Part shown: piece after piece, positions 17,471 to 25,877 of the stretch
Layout: each line of letters opens with the position of its first letter
Numbering within the stretch: the first letter of the stretch is position 1
Assembly: GCA_041398225.1 (NCBI GenBank)
Contig: JAWKVD010000020.1
Coordinates: 1 to 63,475 of the forward strand
Source: JAWKVD01 sp041398225
GTDB taxonomy: Bacteria; Pseudomonadota; Alphaproteobacteria; Caulobacterales; Hyphomonadaceae
Length of the DNA stretch: 63,475 nucleotides
Direction of reading: 5' to 3'
The notes under the pieces: generated by a model
The model's input: the letters and a program-made list of their open reading frames with translations, nothing else
Database searches by the model: none
Told to the model about the DNA's origin: nothing
Translations under genes and position numbers: made by a program

Positions 17471-17708
17471 TCGCTGATCGCTTTCGAAGCGTGGCCTGGC
17501 CACGCGTCCGGCGACGGCGTGCGTCCGGGATCAGTCGGGGTCCGTTCAAACTCGCGCCTTCGGCGCGTCTTGTCATTCGCCTTGACCAGCGTCCGCGGTG
17601 AGGCGCGTTCGCGAAGGAACGAAACGCATTCGAGCGACGAACGCCCGAGCCCCCCAAGGTATCGAGAGCGCGAGGGCTGGGGTGCGTCTTCGAGACGCTT
17701 CATCGCGC

Positions 17709-17764
17709 TCACCCCTTGTCATCCGGGAGGCCGCGTGACGAGTCCGGCCGAGACCGGGACCCAT
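17709..17764. repeat. Dispersed intergenic repeat, copy B
   Basis: TCACCCCTTGTCATCCGGG, then GAGACCGGGACCCAT. Preceded at 17691 by GAGACGCTTCATCGCGC, matching the lead of copy A (GAGACGCTTGCCATCGCGG). The longest of the three copies; a GTCATCC / GGATGAC pair brackets about 100 bases here. Confidence 0.5.
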
Positions 17765-18318
17765 AGAGCCCCGGTTGAGAAGAGCGTCGCGCCTCATGCG
17801 GCTTGGCCGGGATGACAGCGCGAGTTTCCGACCCAGTTTCACCCCCATATTTCCCTGCGTCTGGCGGGGATCGACCGAGCCAACTGAATCGGGGCCGGCG
17901 TGAGGTCGCCGCAGTCCGCTCCGGTTGTCCGACAGAGACGAACGAGAAACCGACAGCATCCGGGTTCGCCCGGAAGGACGCGGCCTCAGCCTGCAAGGCT
18001 CCGGGGTGTCGAAACCGGGGTTCCAGGTCTCGCGGAGAGACCTGCACGCGGGTCCGGGATGCGGAAATGGGTCCAAATGCTGGATGTGGGCCGTGCGATC
18101 TCTGACGATCGAGACGGAACCGGTGTTCCCCAGCCAAACCCGCCAGCCGCACCGGATCTCAAACCGGCCGCGGGGCGCGTGACGATCGCGTCTTACTCGC
18201 TGGTCCTCGCGACCCGCACATCGGCGCGGCCCCACGCGCCCCGGCCTCCCCCGCTCGCATGGGGAGCGATGCGAAACCGGAGAGCCAACGGCTCGTCCGG
18301 CTGAAGGCGTATCCGCGC

Positions 18319-18537
18319 CTATTTCAGTCCCACCGCCTCCATCAGCGCGGGATTGTCGACCAGCAGGATGCGCCCGATCCAGCCCGCAAGCGCCTCGGCG
18401 CCCTCGGGCGAGCGATCGTACGCCGCGACGTTCCGCTCGATCAGGATCAGCGGGTCGCCGTCCTCGTAATCGCTTGCGTGACGATAGATTTCGACGGTCT
18501 TGGCTTTCTCGTCGAACTTCACGGTATGCCATTTCAT
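18319..18537 (-). CDS. Small conserved-looking hypothetical protein
   Basis: 72 aa from the ATG at 18537, with GGGAGACGCAAG just upstream as ribosome binding site. Sequence: MKWHTVKFDEKAKTVEIYRH opening, a DGDPLILIERNVAAYD middle and an ALAGWIGRILLVDNPALMEA end. It looks like a compact alpha/beta protein with no Cys or signal peptide. I do not recognise it. A longer upstream extension of the frame is basic and unconserved, so the short start is preferred. It flanks the decayed region. Confidence 0.6.
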   Translation of the reverse strand: MKWHTVKFDEKAKTVEIYRHASDYEDGDPLILIERNVAAYDRSPEGAEALAGWIGRILLVDNPALMEAVGLK

Positions 18538-18858
18538 CTTGCGTCTCCCGACAGGGTTTCGGTCTGAACGCGTAGTCGACGACAGGGCGTATTCCGCGGC
18601 GTCTTGCGCGCGGCCGGGGGGAGCTTTTCGGAATCTCTGACGCCGGTTCTCCGGCGCCGGTTCCTGCTTCGGGCGCGACGCTGAACGCGCTCCTTTGGGG
18701 CACGGGCGGACATCTGATCCGATTCCGTGACAGTGGTGATTCATAGCAGCCCGCGCGCCGGCGCGCGTTGACGGGCGTCAAAGAACCCGGTTCCGGCGGG
18801 CCGGACCCTGTAGGGCGGGCGCGTTGTCCCGCGATCCCGCCTCCGCTAACAAGGAGAC
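18538..18858. other. Intergenic region before the enoyl-CoA hydratase-fold gene
   Basis: About 320 bases with no gene. A direct repeat of GCCGGTTC occurs near 18640-18660. The bases just before 18859 (AACAAGGAGACATG) give a good ribosome binding site for the next gene. No clear promoter elements seen. Confidence 0.4.
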
Positions 18859-19902
18859 ATGACAGAACAATCTCCCCAACCCATTCTCACCCACCAGGAT
18901 CACCGCGCCGGACGCATCACGCTCAACCGGCCCGGCGCGCTGCACGCCCTGAACGAGGAGATGTGCCTCGCCATGGATCGCGCGCTCGTCAAATGGGCCG
19001 ACGATCCGGACATCGAACTCGTGGTCATCGACCATGCGCAGGGCACGCGCGGATTTTGCGCCGGCGGAGACATCCGCATGCTGGCCGAAAGCGGCGCGGC
19101 GGACGGAAGCGCGGCGGCGGCTTTCTTCCGCGCCGAATACCGGCTCAACGCGCGCCTGCATAACTACGCCAAGCCGGTGATCGCCTTCATGGACGGGGTG
19201 ACCATGGGCGGCGGCGTCGGCATCTCGGTGCACGGCAGCCATCGCGTCGTCACCGAACGCACCCTGTTCGCCATGCCCGAAACCGGCATCGGCCTGTTTC
19301 CGGATGTCGGCGGCGGATGGTTCCTGCCGCGCCTGGGTCCGCCGCTGGGTATGTGGCTGGCGCTCACCGGCGCCCGCCTGAAGGGCGCGGACGTGGTCGC
19401 GGCCGGCGTCGGCACGCACTACATGGAATCTCCGGTGGTCGAGACCGTGAAGGCCGACCTCTGCGCCAACGGCCTCGACATGCTCGCGGCGATGGAATGG
19501 GACGAACCGGGCGGCTTCGAGAAACACCTCGACGTCATCGAGCGGTGTTTCTGGAAAGACACCGTCGAGGAGACCGTCGCCGCGCTCGCCGACGAAAAGG
19601 GCGATTGGGCGGGCGAACAGCTCGCGACCCTGAAGACCAAATCGCCCCAGACGCTGAAGGTCGCGCACCGCCAGCTTCGCGAGGGCCTGAAGATGACCTC
19701 GTTCGAGGACAATATGCGGATGGAGTACCGCATCGGCAGCCGCGTCGTGTCCCTCCACGACTTCCAGGAGGGGGTTCGCGCGGTGATCATCGACAAGGAC
19801 AACGCGCCGAAATGGAGCCCGGCGACGCTCGCGGGCGTCACCGGCGACATGCTCGATGCGATCTTCGCTCCGCTGGAGGAAGGCGAACTGACGTTCGACT
19901 AG
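18859..19902 (+). CDS. 3-hydroxyisobutyryl-CoA hydrolase (enoyl-CoA hydratase fold)
   Basis: 347 aa, the length of the HIBYL-CoA hydrolase branch, not of simple enoyl-CoA hydratases (about 260). Crotonase-fold landmarks: ITLNRPGALHALNEEM, the oxyanion region GFCAGGDIRML, and KPVIAFMDGVTMGGGVGIS. The acidic segment MPETGIGLFPDVGGGWFLPRL is characteristic of this hydrolase, with Glu and Asp at the catalytic positions. The C-terminal DNMRMEYRIGSR and EGVRAVIIDKDNAPKW are also family-specific. It frees 3-hydroxyisobutyrate from its CoA ester in valine breakdown and pairs logically with the dehydrogenase at 14.2 kb. Strong GGAG site. Confidence 0.9.
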   Translation: MTEQSPQPILTHQDHRAGRITLNRPGALHALNEEMCLAMDRALVKWADDPDIELVVIDHAQGTRGFCAGGDIRMLAESGAADGSAAAAFFRAEYRLNARLHNYAKPVIAFMDGVTMGGGVGISVHGSHRVVTERTLFAMPETGIGLFPDVGGGWFLPRLGPPLGMWLALTGARLKGADVVAAGVGTHYMESPVVETVKADLCANGLDMLAAMEWDEPGGFEKHLDVIERCFWKDTVEETVAALADEKGDWAGEQLATLKTKSPQTLKVAHRQLREGLKMTSFEDNMRMEYRIGSRVVSLHDFQEGVRAVIIDKDNAPKWSPATLAGVTGDMLDAIFAPLEEGELTFD

Positions 19903-20037
19903 GCCCGGCTTGAGCGGCCAGAACAGGCCCCGCCAGAACAGGTCCGGTCAGAACAGAACCGGCCGGCTTGGCGCTGGGGGCCGCGTGCGTATACGATCCT
20001 TGGCGCCGTGTTGGCCAAAACGCTCGGGGGAGCGGAC

Positions 20038-20577
20038 ATGAAACTGGAAACGCCGGTTCGGGCCCTTGGTCCGGTCGGCCATGAGCCATTGAAGGCGGCT
20101 GTCGAGGCCGTTCGCCCGGAGGTCTGGTCGGAGGATCAGCTCCGCCAGATGGCGTTCGAGCAGCATGCGGCCACGCAGTCGATCATCCTGCTCTTCGCCG
20201 AGGGCTGGCCGAACGTGAAGGTCTCGCGCCGCAAGGGGTGGGAGTATTTCGCCGCGCCCGCCGGCGAACTGATGAAGGAAGTGGTCGCGAAGTATTATGG
20301 CGGCGGCGGCGCGGTGATCCGCGCGCTCGTGGCGAAGCTGACGGCGGGCGCCGAGATCGCGGATCATTTCGACGGTCACGGCACGTTCGACATCAGCCAC
20401 CGCATCCATGTTCCGCTGGTGACCAACGATCAGGTCGAGTTCCGGGTGCGCGGCGAGGCGCACAACATGAAGGAAGGCCTCGCCTACGAAATCTCGAACA
20501 CCGACATTCACGGCGTCAGCAATCGCAGCGATGTGGATCGCATCCACTTCATTTTCGACTACATGCCGCCACGGTGA
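20038..20577 (+). CDS. Aspartyl/asparaginyl beta-hydroxylase-like dioxygenase
   Basis: 179 aa from the ATG at 20038 with GGGGGAG 7 bases upstream; a TTG-type extension to 20008 is unlikely. The C-terminal half holds the AspH-type 2-oxoglutarate/Fe(II) signature: HRIHVPLVTNDQVEF at 121-135, then EISNTDIHGVSNRS at 151-164 and RIHFIFDY at 168-175. His121 and His158 are the probable iron ligands, and Arg163 or Arg168 probably binds 2-oxoglutarate. This compact form lacks targeting signals. Its stop overlaps the next gene (GTGA), so the two are coupled. Substrate unknown. Confidence 0.75.
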   Translation: MKLETPVRALGPVGHEPLKAAVEAVRPEVWSEDQLRQMAFEQHAATQSIILLFAEGWPNVKVSRRKGWEYFAAPAGELMKEVVAKYYGGGGAVIRALVAKLTAGAEIADHFDGHGTFDISHRIHVPLVTNDQVEFRVRGEAHNMKEGLAYEISNTDIHGVSNRSDVDRIHFIFDYMPPR

Positions 20578-21494
20578 AGTCTCTCCCGCGATTGCTCGTA
20601 AGTTCGGTCGTGCGCGGCTCGCAGCAGGGCGACAGCCATGGCGGCCTGTATCTGGTCGATCCGTCGACTGGCTCCGTCGAACAGGTGATGGACTGGAACA
20701 CGTCCGCGATCGACTTCGCCGGTCGCGGCGCCGATCGCGGCCTGCGTGGCGTTGTGGTGGCGGGCGACGAGATCTTTGTCGCGGCGGCCGATGAGCTGAT
20801 CGTGCTTGACCGGCGCTTCGAACAGACCGGGTCCTATCGCAATCCGTCTCTGAAGCACTGCCACGAGATGTGTCTGTATAACGGCGGGATCTGGATCGCC
20901 TGCACCGGCGTCGACGGCGTGGTCCGGTTCGATCTGGCCCGTCGCGGGTTCGATGTCGGGTACGTGCTGGCCCCGCGCAACGGCGCCGTCGTCGCATCGC
21001 GGTTCGATCCGGGGGTGCAGGCGCCGCCGGCCTCAAACCGGCTGCACGTCAACAACGTGCACGTCGAGGCCCAGGGCGTCTTCGTGTCGGGACGAAAGCT
21101 TCCGGCGCTGTTGCGCATCGCGGCGGGCAGGGTCAGCGCCGTGGCCCGCTTGCCGATGGGAACCCACAATGCGCGGCCCTTCGAGGGCGGCGTTCTCTAC
21201 AACGACACCGACAGCGACCGGGTGGTCTGGGCGAAGCCCGGCGCGATGGTCGCAACGCCCACGCCGGCGTTCGAGCTAAGCGAACTGGAGGGCGGCGGTC
21301 TGGACGACACCGGCCTGGCGCGGGAAGGGTTCGGGCGCGGCCTCTGTCCGCTCGGCGGTTCGCTGATCGCGGCGGGGTCGTCGCCGACCACGGTGTCGGT
21401 GATCGATCTCTCCTCCGGCGCGCGCATCGCCCAGACCGTGATTTCGCGCGATGTCCGCAACGCCGCTCACGGTCTGGCCGTGTGGCCGGGTTGA
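20574..21494 (+). CDS. DUF4915/TIGR03032-like beta-propeller protein with conserved His
   Basis: 306 aa from the GTG at 20574, overlapping the hydroxylase stop by 4 bases. Upstream parts of the frame lie inside the hydroxylase gene and are not used. Repeated motifs (SHGGLYLVD, GDEIFVAAADELIVLD, GGIWIACTGVDGVVRFD, GGVLYNDTDSDRVVW) suggest a beta-propeller and resemble the TIGR03032/DUF4915 family. His residues fall in like positions of successive blades: H95/H97 (KHCHEM), H158/H163 (LHVNNVH), H198 (GTHNARP) and H299 (AAHGLAVW). That could form a central metal site as in carotenoid oxygenases; this is inference. No signal peptide. Confidence 0.6.
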   Translation: MKSLPRLLVSSVVRGSQQGDSHGGLYLVDPSTGSVEQVMDWNTSAIDFAGRGADRGLRGVVVAGDEIFVAAADELIVLDRRFEQTGSYRNPSLKHCHEMCLYNGGIWIACTGVDGVVRFDLARRGFDVGYVLAPRNGAVVASRFDPGVQAPPASNRLHVNNVHVEAQGVFVSGRKLPALLRIAAGRVSAVARLPMGTHNARPFEGGVLYNDTDSDRVVWAKPGAMVATPTPAFELSELEGGGLDDTGLAREGFGRGLCPLGGSLIAAGSSPTTVSVIDLSSGARIAQTVISRDVRNAAHGLAVWPG

Positions 21495-21591
21495 CGCGCC
21501 GGGCGGAGGGAACGGCGACGATCTCGGATTTCCCGCGGCATTTTCACAGGTTGGGCTTGCGCTGTCTCGGGCCGCGCGTCCAAAAGCGGTC

Positions 21592-23043
21592 ATGCCCATG
21601 TCGTTGAAACGCAAGCTCCGCCGGACGACGGTCTGGTGGCGCCGGTACTCCACCCGGTGGACCGCCGAACAGATCGGCGTGATGAGACGACGGACCGCGA
21701 CGCTGGTCGGCGCGATCCTGCTGGGGCTTGCGGCGCTCGGCTTCGCCTGGCTCAGCGACGGCGCGCAGGCCCTGTTCGCAACCATAACCCGGGCGTGGTC
21801 ATACGCGCCGTTGGTGATGACCCCGGCGATCTTCGCGACCGGCATCTGGGTGACCAACCGCTTTGCGCGTGAGACGCGCGGCTCCGGCATTCCTCAGGTG
21901 ATCGCCGCCTGCCGTGCGCCGGACAGTCCCGAAATGCGCCCGCTGGTCTCGGTGCGCACGGCGATCAGCAAGCTGGGGCTGACCTGTTTCCTGTTGCTCG
22001 GCGGCGGATCGTTCGGCCGCGAAGGACCGACCGTGCAGATCTCGGCCGCGATCATGACCGCCACCCACCGCTTGTTCCGGGTGCCGATGACGCCGGGCGT
22101 GCTGATCGCGGGCGGCGCCGCGGGCGTTGCGGCGGCGTTCAATACGCCGCTGGCCGGCGTGACCTTCGCGATCGAGGAACTCGCGGCCGCCTACGAGCAG
22201 CGCGTGGCGATCCTCGCCATGGGCGCCGTGATGATCGCCGGTCTGGTGAGCCTCGGGATCGCGGGCGACTATGTCTATTTCGGCGCGATGAAGGACACGC
22301 TGGACCTGCCGATGGCGCTTCTGATCGCGTCGGTCGTGGGCGTTGTCGGCGGTCTGCTGGGCGGCCTGTTCACCCGCATCGTCCTGGCGCTGACCGGCTC
22401 CAACCCGCCGGCATGGGCGAAGCCGTTCCGGGCCCGTCCGGTTCTTTCGGCGGCGGGCTGCGGGCTCGTGGTCGCGGTGCTGGGCGTGGTGACGGCGGGC
22501 GCGACCTTCGGCACCGGATACGAGGCCAGCCGCAATCTCATCGAGGGCGAGGGGCAGGCGCCATGGTTCGCGCCGGCGAAGTTCCTCGCGACGCTCGCAT
22601 CCAATGTCAGCGGCAATCCCGGCGGCGTGTTCGCACCGTCGCTGTCGGTCGGGGCGGGGATCGGCGACCTGCTGGCGCCGCTGTTTCCAGGCTATTCGGT
22701 CGGCGCGATCGTGGTGCTGGGAATGGTCGCGTATTTCGCCGGCGTCGTGCGCGCGCCGTTCACGGCGATCATCATCGTGTCGGAGGCGACCGGCAGCCAC
22801 GGCCTGATCCTGCCGCTGTTCATTTCGGCGCTGCTCGGCGACAGCGCCAGCAAGCTGGTGTGCCGGACGCGCCTTTATCACGGGCTTTCGCTTGCGTTTG
22901 ATCGCTCCAGGATGGCCAAGCGGGACGCGCCGCCGTCCGACGACCAATCCGGCTCTGGTGACGCCGGCTCCGGTGACGCAGGCCCGGATGGCGCGGGCCC
23001 GGCAGGCGCGGGCCCGGCAGGCGCCGACAAGCCGGCGGGGTAG
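21592..23043 (+). CDS. ClC-family chloride channel/transporter
   Basis: 483 aa from the ATG at 21592 (21598 is an alternative); longer frames overlap the propeller gene. Signature ClC filter motifs are present: GSGIPQV, GGGSFGREGPTVQ with the gating Glu, and GNPGGVFAPSLSVG. Multiple membrane helices follow. The cytoplasmic C-terminus is only about 40 residues and is a low-complexity Gly/Asp/Ala/Pro tail made of tandem repeats, without the CBS domains of some members. The gating Glu is kept, so either H+/Cl- exchange or channel activity is possible. It lies about 100 bases after the propeller gene. Confidence 0.9.
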   Translation: MPMSLKRKLRRTTVWWRRYSTRWTAEQIGVMRRRTATLVGAILLGLAALGFAWLSDGAQALFATITRAWSYAPLVMTPAIFATGIWVTNRFARETRGSGIPQVIAACRAPDSPEMRPLVSVRTAISKLGLTCFLLLGGGSFGREGPTVQISAAIMTATHRLFRVPMTPGVLIAGGAAGVAAAFNTPLAGVTFAIEELAAAYEQRVAILAMGAVMIAGLVSLGIAGDYVYFGAMKDTLDLPMALLIASVVGVVGGLLGGLFTRIVLALTGSNPPAWAKPFRARPVLSAAGCGLVVAVLGVVTAGATFGTGYEASRNLIEGEGQAPWFAPAKFLATLASNVSGNPGGVFAPSLSVGAGIGDLLAPLFPGYSVGAIVVLGMVAYFAGVVRAPFTAIIIVSEATGSHGLILPLFISALLGDSASKLVCRTRLYHGLSLAFDRSRMAKRDAPPSDDQSGSGDAGSGDAGPDGAGPAGAGPAGADKPAG

Positions 23044-23231
23044 GGCGCACGGCGCGGTCGCGTTAATCGCGCGGAAGCGGTTTACTTCCTGTATACAATA
23101 ATCACCAAAGTGAAACTGTAGAAAATACCCGAAAAAAATTGCATCAAACTGCGTACTATTAGTCTTTGCTTAGCCGTACCGCGCTATTGTCTCCCCATAG
23201 CCAAGACAAAAACAGGCTGATGGTGGTGATC

Positions 23232-23729
23232 ATGGGTGAAGCAGTGCGCCGGGCTGTCCCGGACAACGATAACGTCGAGCAGTCCTTCCTGAAGGCTCTC
23301 AACCTCCTCGAGCAGGCGCATCGCCGTCTGCACGACGTGGTCAAGGACAATCTGGAGCGTGCGGGCGAGCGTTCGCTGACCGGCGTCCAGGCTCTCCTCC
23401 TCTATGAAATTGGCGAGAACGAGACCCCCGCCAGCGCCCTGCGCGCTCGCGGTTCCTTCGCCGGTACGTCGATGTCGTACAACGTGAAGAAGCTGCAGGA
23501 AGGCGGCTATCTCGTGCAGAGCCGGTCCACAGACGACCGCCGCACGGTGCGCCTGAAGCTGACGCCCTCGGGCAAGGCTGTCCGCAACCTGGTTCAGGAC
23601 CTGTTCGAGAAGCAGGCCGAAGCGCTTGAGCCGACGGCCAGCGTTCGCGCCGACGACCTCGCGCAACTGAACCGCACGATTTCCCGCCTTGAGCGCTTCT
23701 GGTCGGACCAGATCCGCTACCAGCTCTAG
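23232..23729 (+). CDS. MarR-family regulator (LdtR-like)
   Basis: 165 aa from the ATG at 23232; an in-frame ATG at 23220 is possible. Winged helix: LTGVQALLLYEIGENETPASALRARGSF with recognition helix GTSMSYNVKKLQEGGYL, then wing RSTDDRRTVRLKLTPSGK. It matches the LdtR type of alphaproteobacteria, first described as a small-ligand-sensing regulator of an L,D-transpeptidase. No L,D-transpeptidase is nearby, so its targets are elsewhere. The 5' region at 23080-23200 is strikingly AT-rich with a TGTATACA palindrome, a likely regulated promoter. A strong terminator follows. Confidence 0.8.
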   Translation: MGEAVRRAVPDNDNVEQSFLKALNLLEQAHRRLHDVVKDNLERAGERSLTGVQALLLYEIGENETPASALRARGSFAGTSMSYNVKKLQEGGYLVQSRSTDDRRTVRLKLTPSGKAVRNLVQDLFEKQAEALEPTASVRADDLAQLNRTISRLERFWSDQIRYQL

Positions 23730-23824
23730 GCCGGAACCAGCCGTTCAATCGGCCGGCGGAGACGGACGCACGGGGAGAGAACAGATACAAGGGGCGCGTC
23801 CGCCCGCCGAGATCAGACCTGACG

Positions 23825-23860
23825 CCGCCGGCCCTGGCAGGGGACCGGCGGTTTTCTTTT
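23825..23860 (+). terminator. Rho-independent terminator
   Basis: Stem CCGCCGGCCC with GGG(A)CCGGCGG, one bulged A, followed by TTTTCTTTT. It is 96 bases after the MarR gene and is the strongest intrinsic terminator in the window. Confidence 0.85.
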
Positions 23861-24043
23861 GTGCCTGCTTTCTTTTGCCCTTGTCGCGGTTCGCGTCGAT
23901 CGGCGCGGCGGGCGGGGTGAAAGGTGCGCGTCCCCGTCGCAGCGATTGATCTGCGCCAAGCGAGGGCCGATCTGTCGCTTCTAGGGTGGTTTCGAGCCTA
24001 GAAATTGCGACTGGTTCGCAAAAACTCTGCGTCAATCAGCGAC

Positions 24044-24061
24044 CTAACACTAACCTGTTAG
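24044..24061. promoter_or_regulatory. Inverted repeat upstream of hemA
   Basis: CTAACA-CTAACC-TGTTAG has perfect 6-bp arms 6 bases apart. It sits about 100 bases before the hemA start in the AT-rich promoter zone, so it may be an operator. The regulator is not known. Confidence 0.35.
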
Positions 24062-24158
24062 CTGCGTAACTATGGTCAAGGCTCCGGATACTGGGTAGTT
24101 TCCGGAAAACACATGACAGGGAGCGGCGCGAACCTGAACACAGCGCGCCGAAGACCGG

Positions 24159-25385
24159 ATGAAGCATCTCGCCGCCTTCGAGAATGTCGTGAAGGAAATC
24201 AAGGACGAGGGACGCTATCGCGTCTTCATCGACCTGAAGCGGCACAAGGGCGAGTTCCCGCGGGCGACCGTGAGGCACAATGACGGCTCCGAGCAGGAAG
24301 TCGTGGTCTGGTGCTCGAACGACTATCTCGGCATGGGTCAGGACGAAGACGTGCTCAACGCCATGCACAAGGCGGTCGACGAGGTAGGCGCCGGATCGGG
24401 CGGCACGCGCAACATCTCCGGCACGACGCGCTTCCACGTCGACCTCGAACGCGAGCTGGCCAGCCTGCACGGCAAGGAATCGGCGCTTCTGTTTACGTCG
24501 GGCTATGTCTCGAACGACGCCACGCTTTCGACCCTGGCCAAGATCCTCCCCAACCTGATCATCTATTCCGACGAGCTGAACCACGCTTCGATGATCGAGG
24601 GCATTCGCCGCGCCGGCTGCGCGCGTCGAATCTTCAAGCACAACGATGTCGGCCACCTGCGCGCGCTGATGGAGAACGATCCGGCGGACGCGCCCAAGGT
24701 CATCGCGTTCGAGTCGGTGTACTCGATGGACGGCGATGTGGCGCCGATGAAGGAGATCTGCGATCTCGCCGACGAGTTCGACGCCATCACCTATCTCGAT
24801 GAAGTGCACGCGGTCGGCATGTACGGCAGCGAGGGCGCCGGCGTCGCTCAACGCGACGGCGTGATGAACCGCATTACCATCTGCGAAGGGACGCTGGCGA
24901 AGGGCTTCGGCGTTATGGGCGGCTACATCGCCTCCGACGCTTCGGTGATCGACGCGATCCGCTCGATGGCGCCGGGCTTCATCTTCTCGACCTCGACCTG
25001 TCCGGTTCTGGCGGCCGGCGCGCTGGCCTCGATCCGGAAACTGCGCGGCCCGCAGGGCGTGGAGCTGCGCAAGCAGCATCAGGCGAAAGCCGAAATGCTG
25101 CGCCAGAAACTTCTGGCGGCGAAACTGCCGGTGATGATGGCCGACACCCATATCGTACCGCTGCTGGTCGGCGATCCGGAGCGCTGCAAGGCGCTGTCGG
25201 ACACGCTCCTGTTCGACTTCGGCATCTACGTGCAGCCGATCAACTACCCGACCGTGCCGCGCGGCACCGAGCGCCTGCGCTTTACGCCGAATCCGCAGCA
25301 CACCGAGGAGATGATGGACGAACTCGTGTCCGCGCTTCTCGCGATCTGGAAGCAGCTCGGCCTCGACAAGACGGCGGCCGCCTAG
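24159..25385 (+). CDS. hemA: 5-aminolevulinate synthase
   Basis: 408 aa, full length. PLP-dependent alpha-oxoamine synthase: VVWCSNDYLGMGQ at 49-61, GAGSGGTRNISGTT at 77-90, His142 in DELNHASMIEGIR, Asp214/His217 in YLDEVHAVG, and the PLP-Schiff base Lys248 in EGTLAKGFGVMGGY. It condenses glycine with succinyl-CoA to form ALA, the Shemin route used by alphaproteobacteria in place of glutamyl-tRNA reductase. The glycine supply may come from glyA nearby. Cytoplasmic. The terminator after the MarR gene and its own upstream region suggest its own promoter. Confidence 0.97.
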   Translation: MKHLAAFENVVKEIKDEGRYRVFIDLKRHKGEFPRATVRHNDGSEQEVVVWCSNDYLGMGQDEDVLNAMHKAVDEVGAGSGGTRNISGTTRFHVDLERELASLHGKESALLFTSGYVSNDATLSTLAKILPNLIIYSDELNHASMIEGIRRAGCARRIFKHNDVGHLRALMENDPADAPKVIAFESVYSMDGDVAPMKEICDLADEFDAITYLDEVHAVGMYGSEGAGVAQRDGVMNRITICEGTLAKGFGVMGGYIASDASVIDAIRSMAPGFIFSTSTCPVLAAGALASIRKLRGPQGVELRKQHQAKAEMLRQKLLAAKLPVMMADTHIVPLLVGDPERCKALSDTLLFDFGIYVQPINYPTVPRGTERLRFTPNPQHTEEMMDELVSALLAIWKQLGLDKTAAA

Positions 25386-25455
25386 AAAGTCCGCGCGTCT
25401 TCCCATCCGCCCGTCGCCGTCGCCGTCGCGTCGCGGGCCGCGTGGTGATAGTTGC

Positions 25456-25758
25456 GTGGATGACAGGCCCTTCGGACCGGCGCATGATCGCGCCGACATG
25501 TCCGCAGCGGATGATCCTGACCGTGAGATCCTGATCGAGACCCTTCGCATGGGTCACGGCATGGAGGTGCGCGCGGTTTCCGGCGGCGATGGTCTGGAGG
25601 TTGTCTTCGTGGCGCCGGCGCGCGCGACGCCGCATGAGCTGGAAGCGCTGGCCCGGATGAAGCTGGCCTATGTTCGGCGCAAGTCCGAGGGCGATGCAGA
25701 CGGTTCGGGCGAGGGCGGAACCGGTGGAACAGGCGGCGGTCGCGGCATCATCGTGTGA
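25456..25758 (+). CDS. Small conserved hypothetical (DUF6898-like)
   Basis: 100 aa. The core DREILIETLRMGHGMEVRA and GLEVVFVAPARATPHELEALARMKLAYVRRK resembles the small DUF6898-type proteins found near hemA in alphaproteobacteria. The C-terminus is a Gly-rich tail. The start at 25456 has no Shine-Dalgarno; the ATG at 25498 (MSAADDPDREIL) may be the true one, giving 86 aa. It is 70 bases after hemA on the same strand, so probably in the same transcript. Function unknown. Confidence 0.6.
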   Translation: MDDRPFGPAHDRADMSAADDPDREILIETLRMGHGMEVRAVSGGDGLEVVFVAPARATPHELEALARMKLAYVRRKSEGDADGSGEGGTGGTGGGRGIIV

Positions 25759-25856
25759 CGACCTGTCGCGACCGGATTGGTCAAAAAAGCCGCCAGAAAG
25801 CCTGAAGAATCAGCTGATTTCCGGGGGATTCGCGCTCAAAATGCGCTGTAATGCCG

Positions 25857-25872
25857 CACCCGAATTCGGGTG
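25857..25872. promoter_or_regulatory. 16-bp perfect palindrome between convergent genes
   Basis: CACCCGAATTCGGGTG without loop lies between the DUF6898-like gene and the end of the mucR-like gene. A second, 12-bp palindrome AATCAGCTGATT is at 25808. As neither has a T tract, a terminator role is uncertain; they could be bidirectional hairpins or protein sites. Confidence 0.35.
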
Positions 25873-25877
25873 AGTCG

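Larger units (their letters stand above)
17338..18318. other. Gene-poor region with repeats
   Basis: Almost 1 kb with no convincing gene. Long frames on the minus strand are Arg/Pro/Ser-rich translations of GC-rich noncoding DNA and lack start context or conserved motifs. It contains two dispersed repeat copies (17428 and 17709) and a CCGGGATGAC at about 17807 that could pair with the GTCATCCGG of copy B. It may be the remains of deleted accessory genes. Confidence 0.5.
23730..24158. other. Intergenic region between the MarR gene and hemA
   Basis: About 430 bases. The first part holds the terminator at 23825-23860. From about 23990 to 24110 the DNA becomes AT-richer and probably contains the hemA promoter, with an inverted repeat at 24044-24061 listed separately. 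No small gene is evident. Confidence 0.5.

Noticed and set aside
17573..18781. A 402-aa minus-strand frame in the gene-poor region
   Set aside because: Arg/Pro/Ser-rich, runs through repeats and over a small credible gene in another frame.
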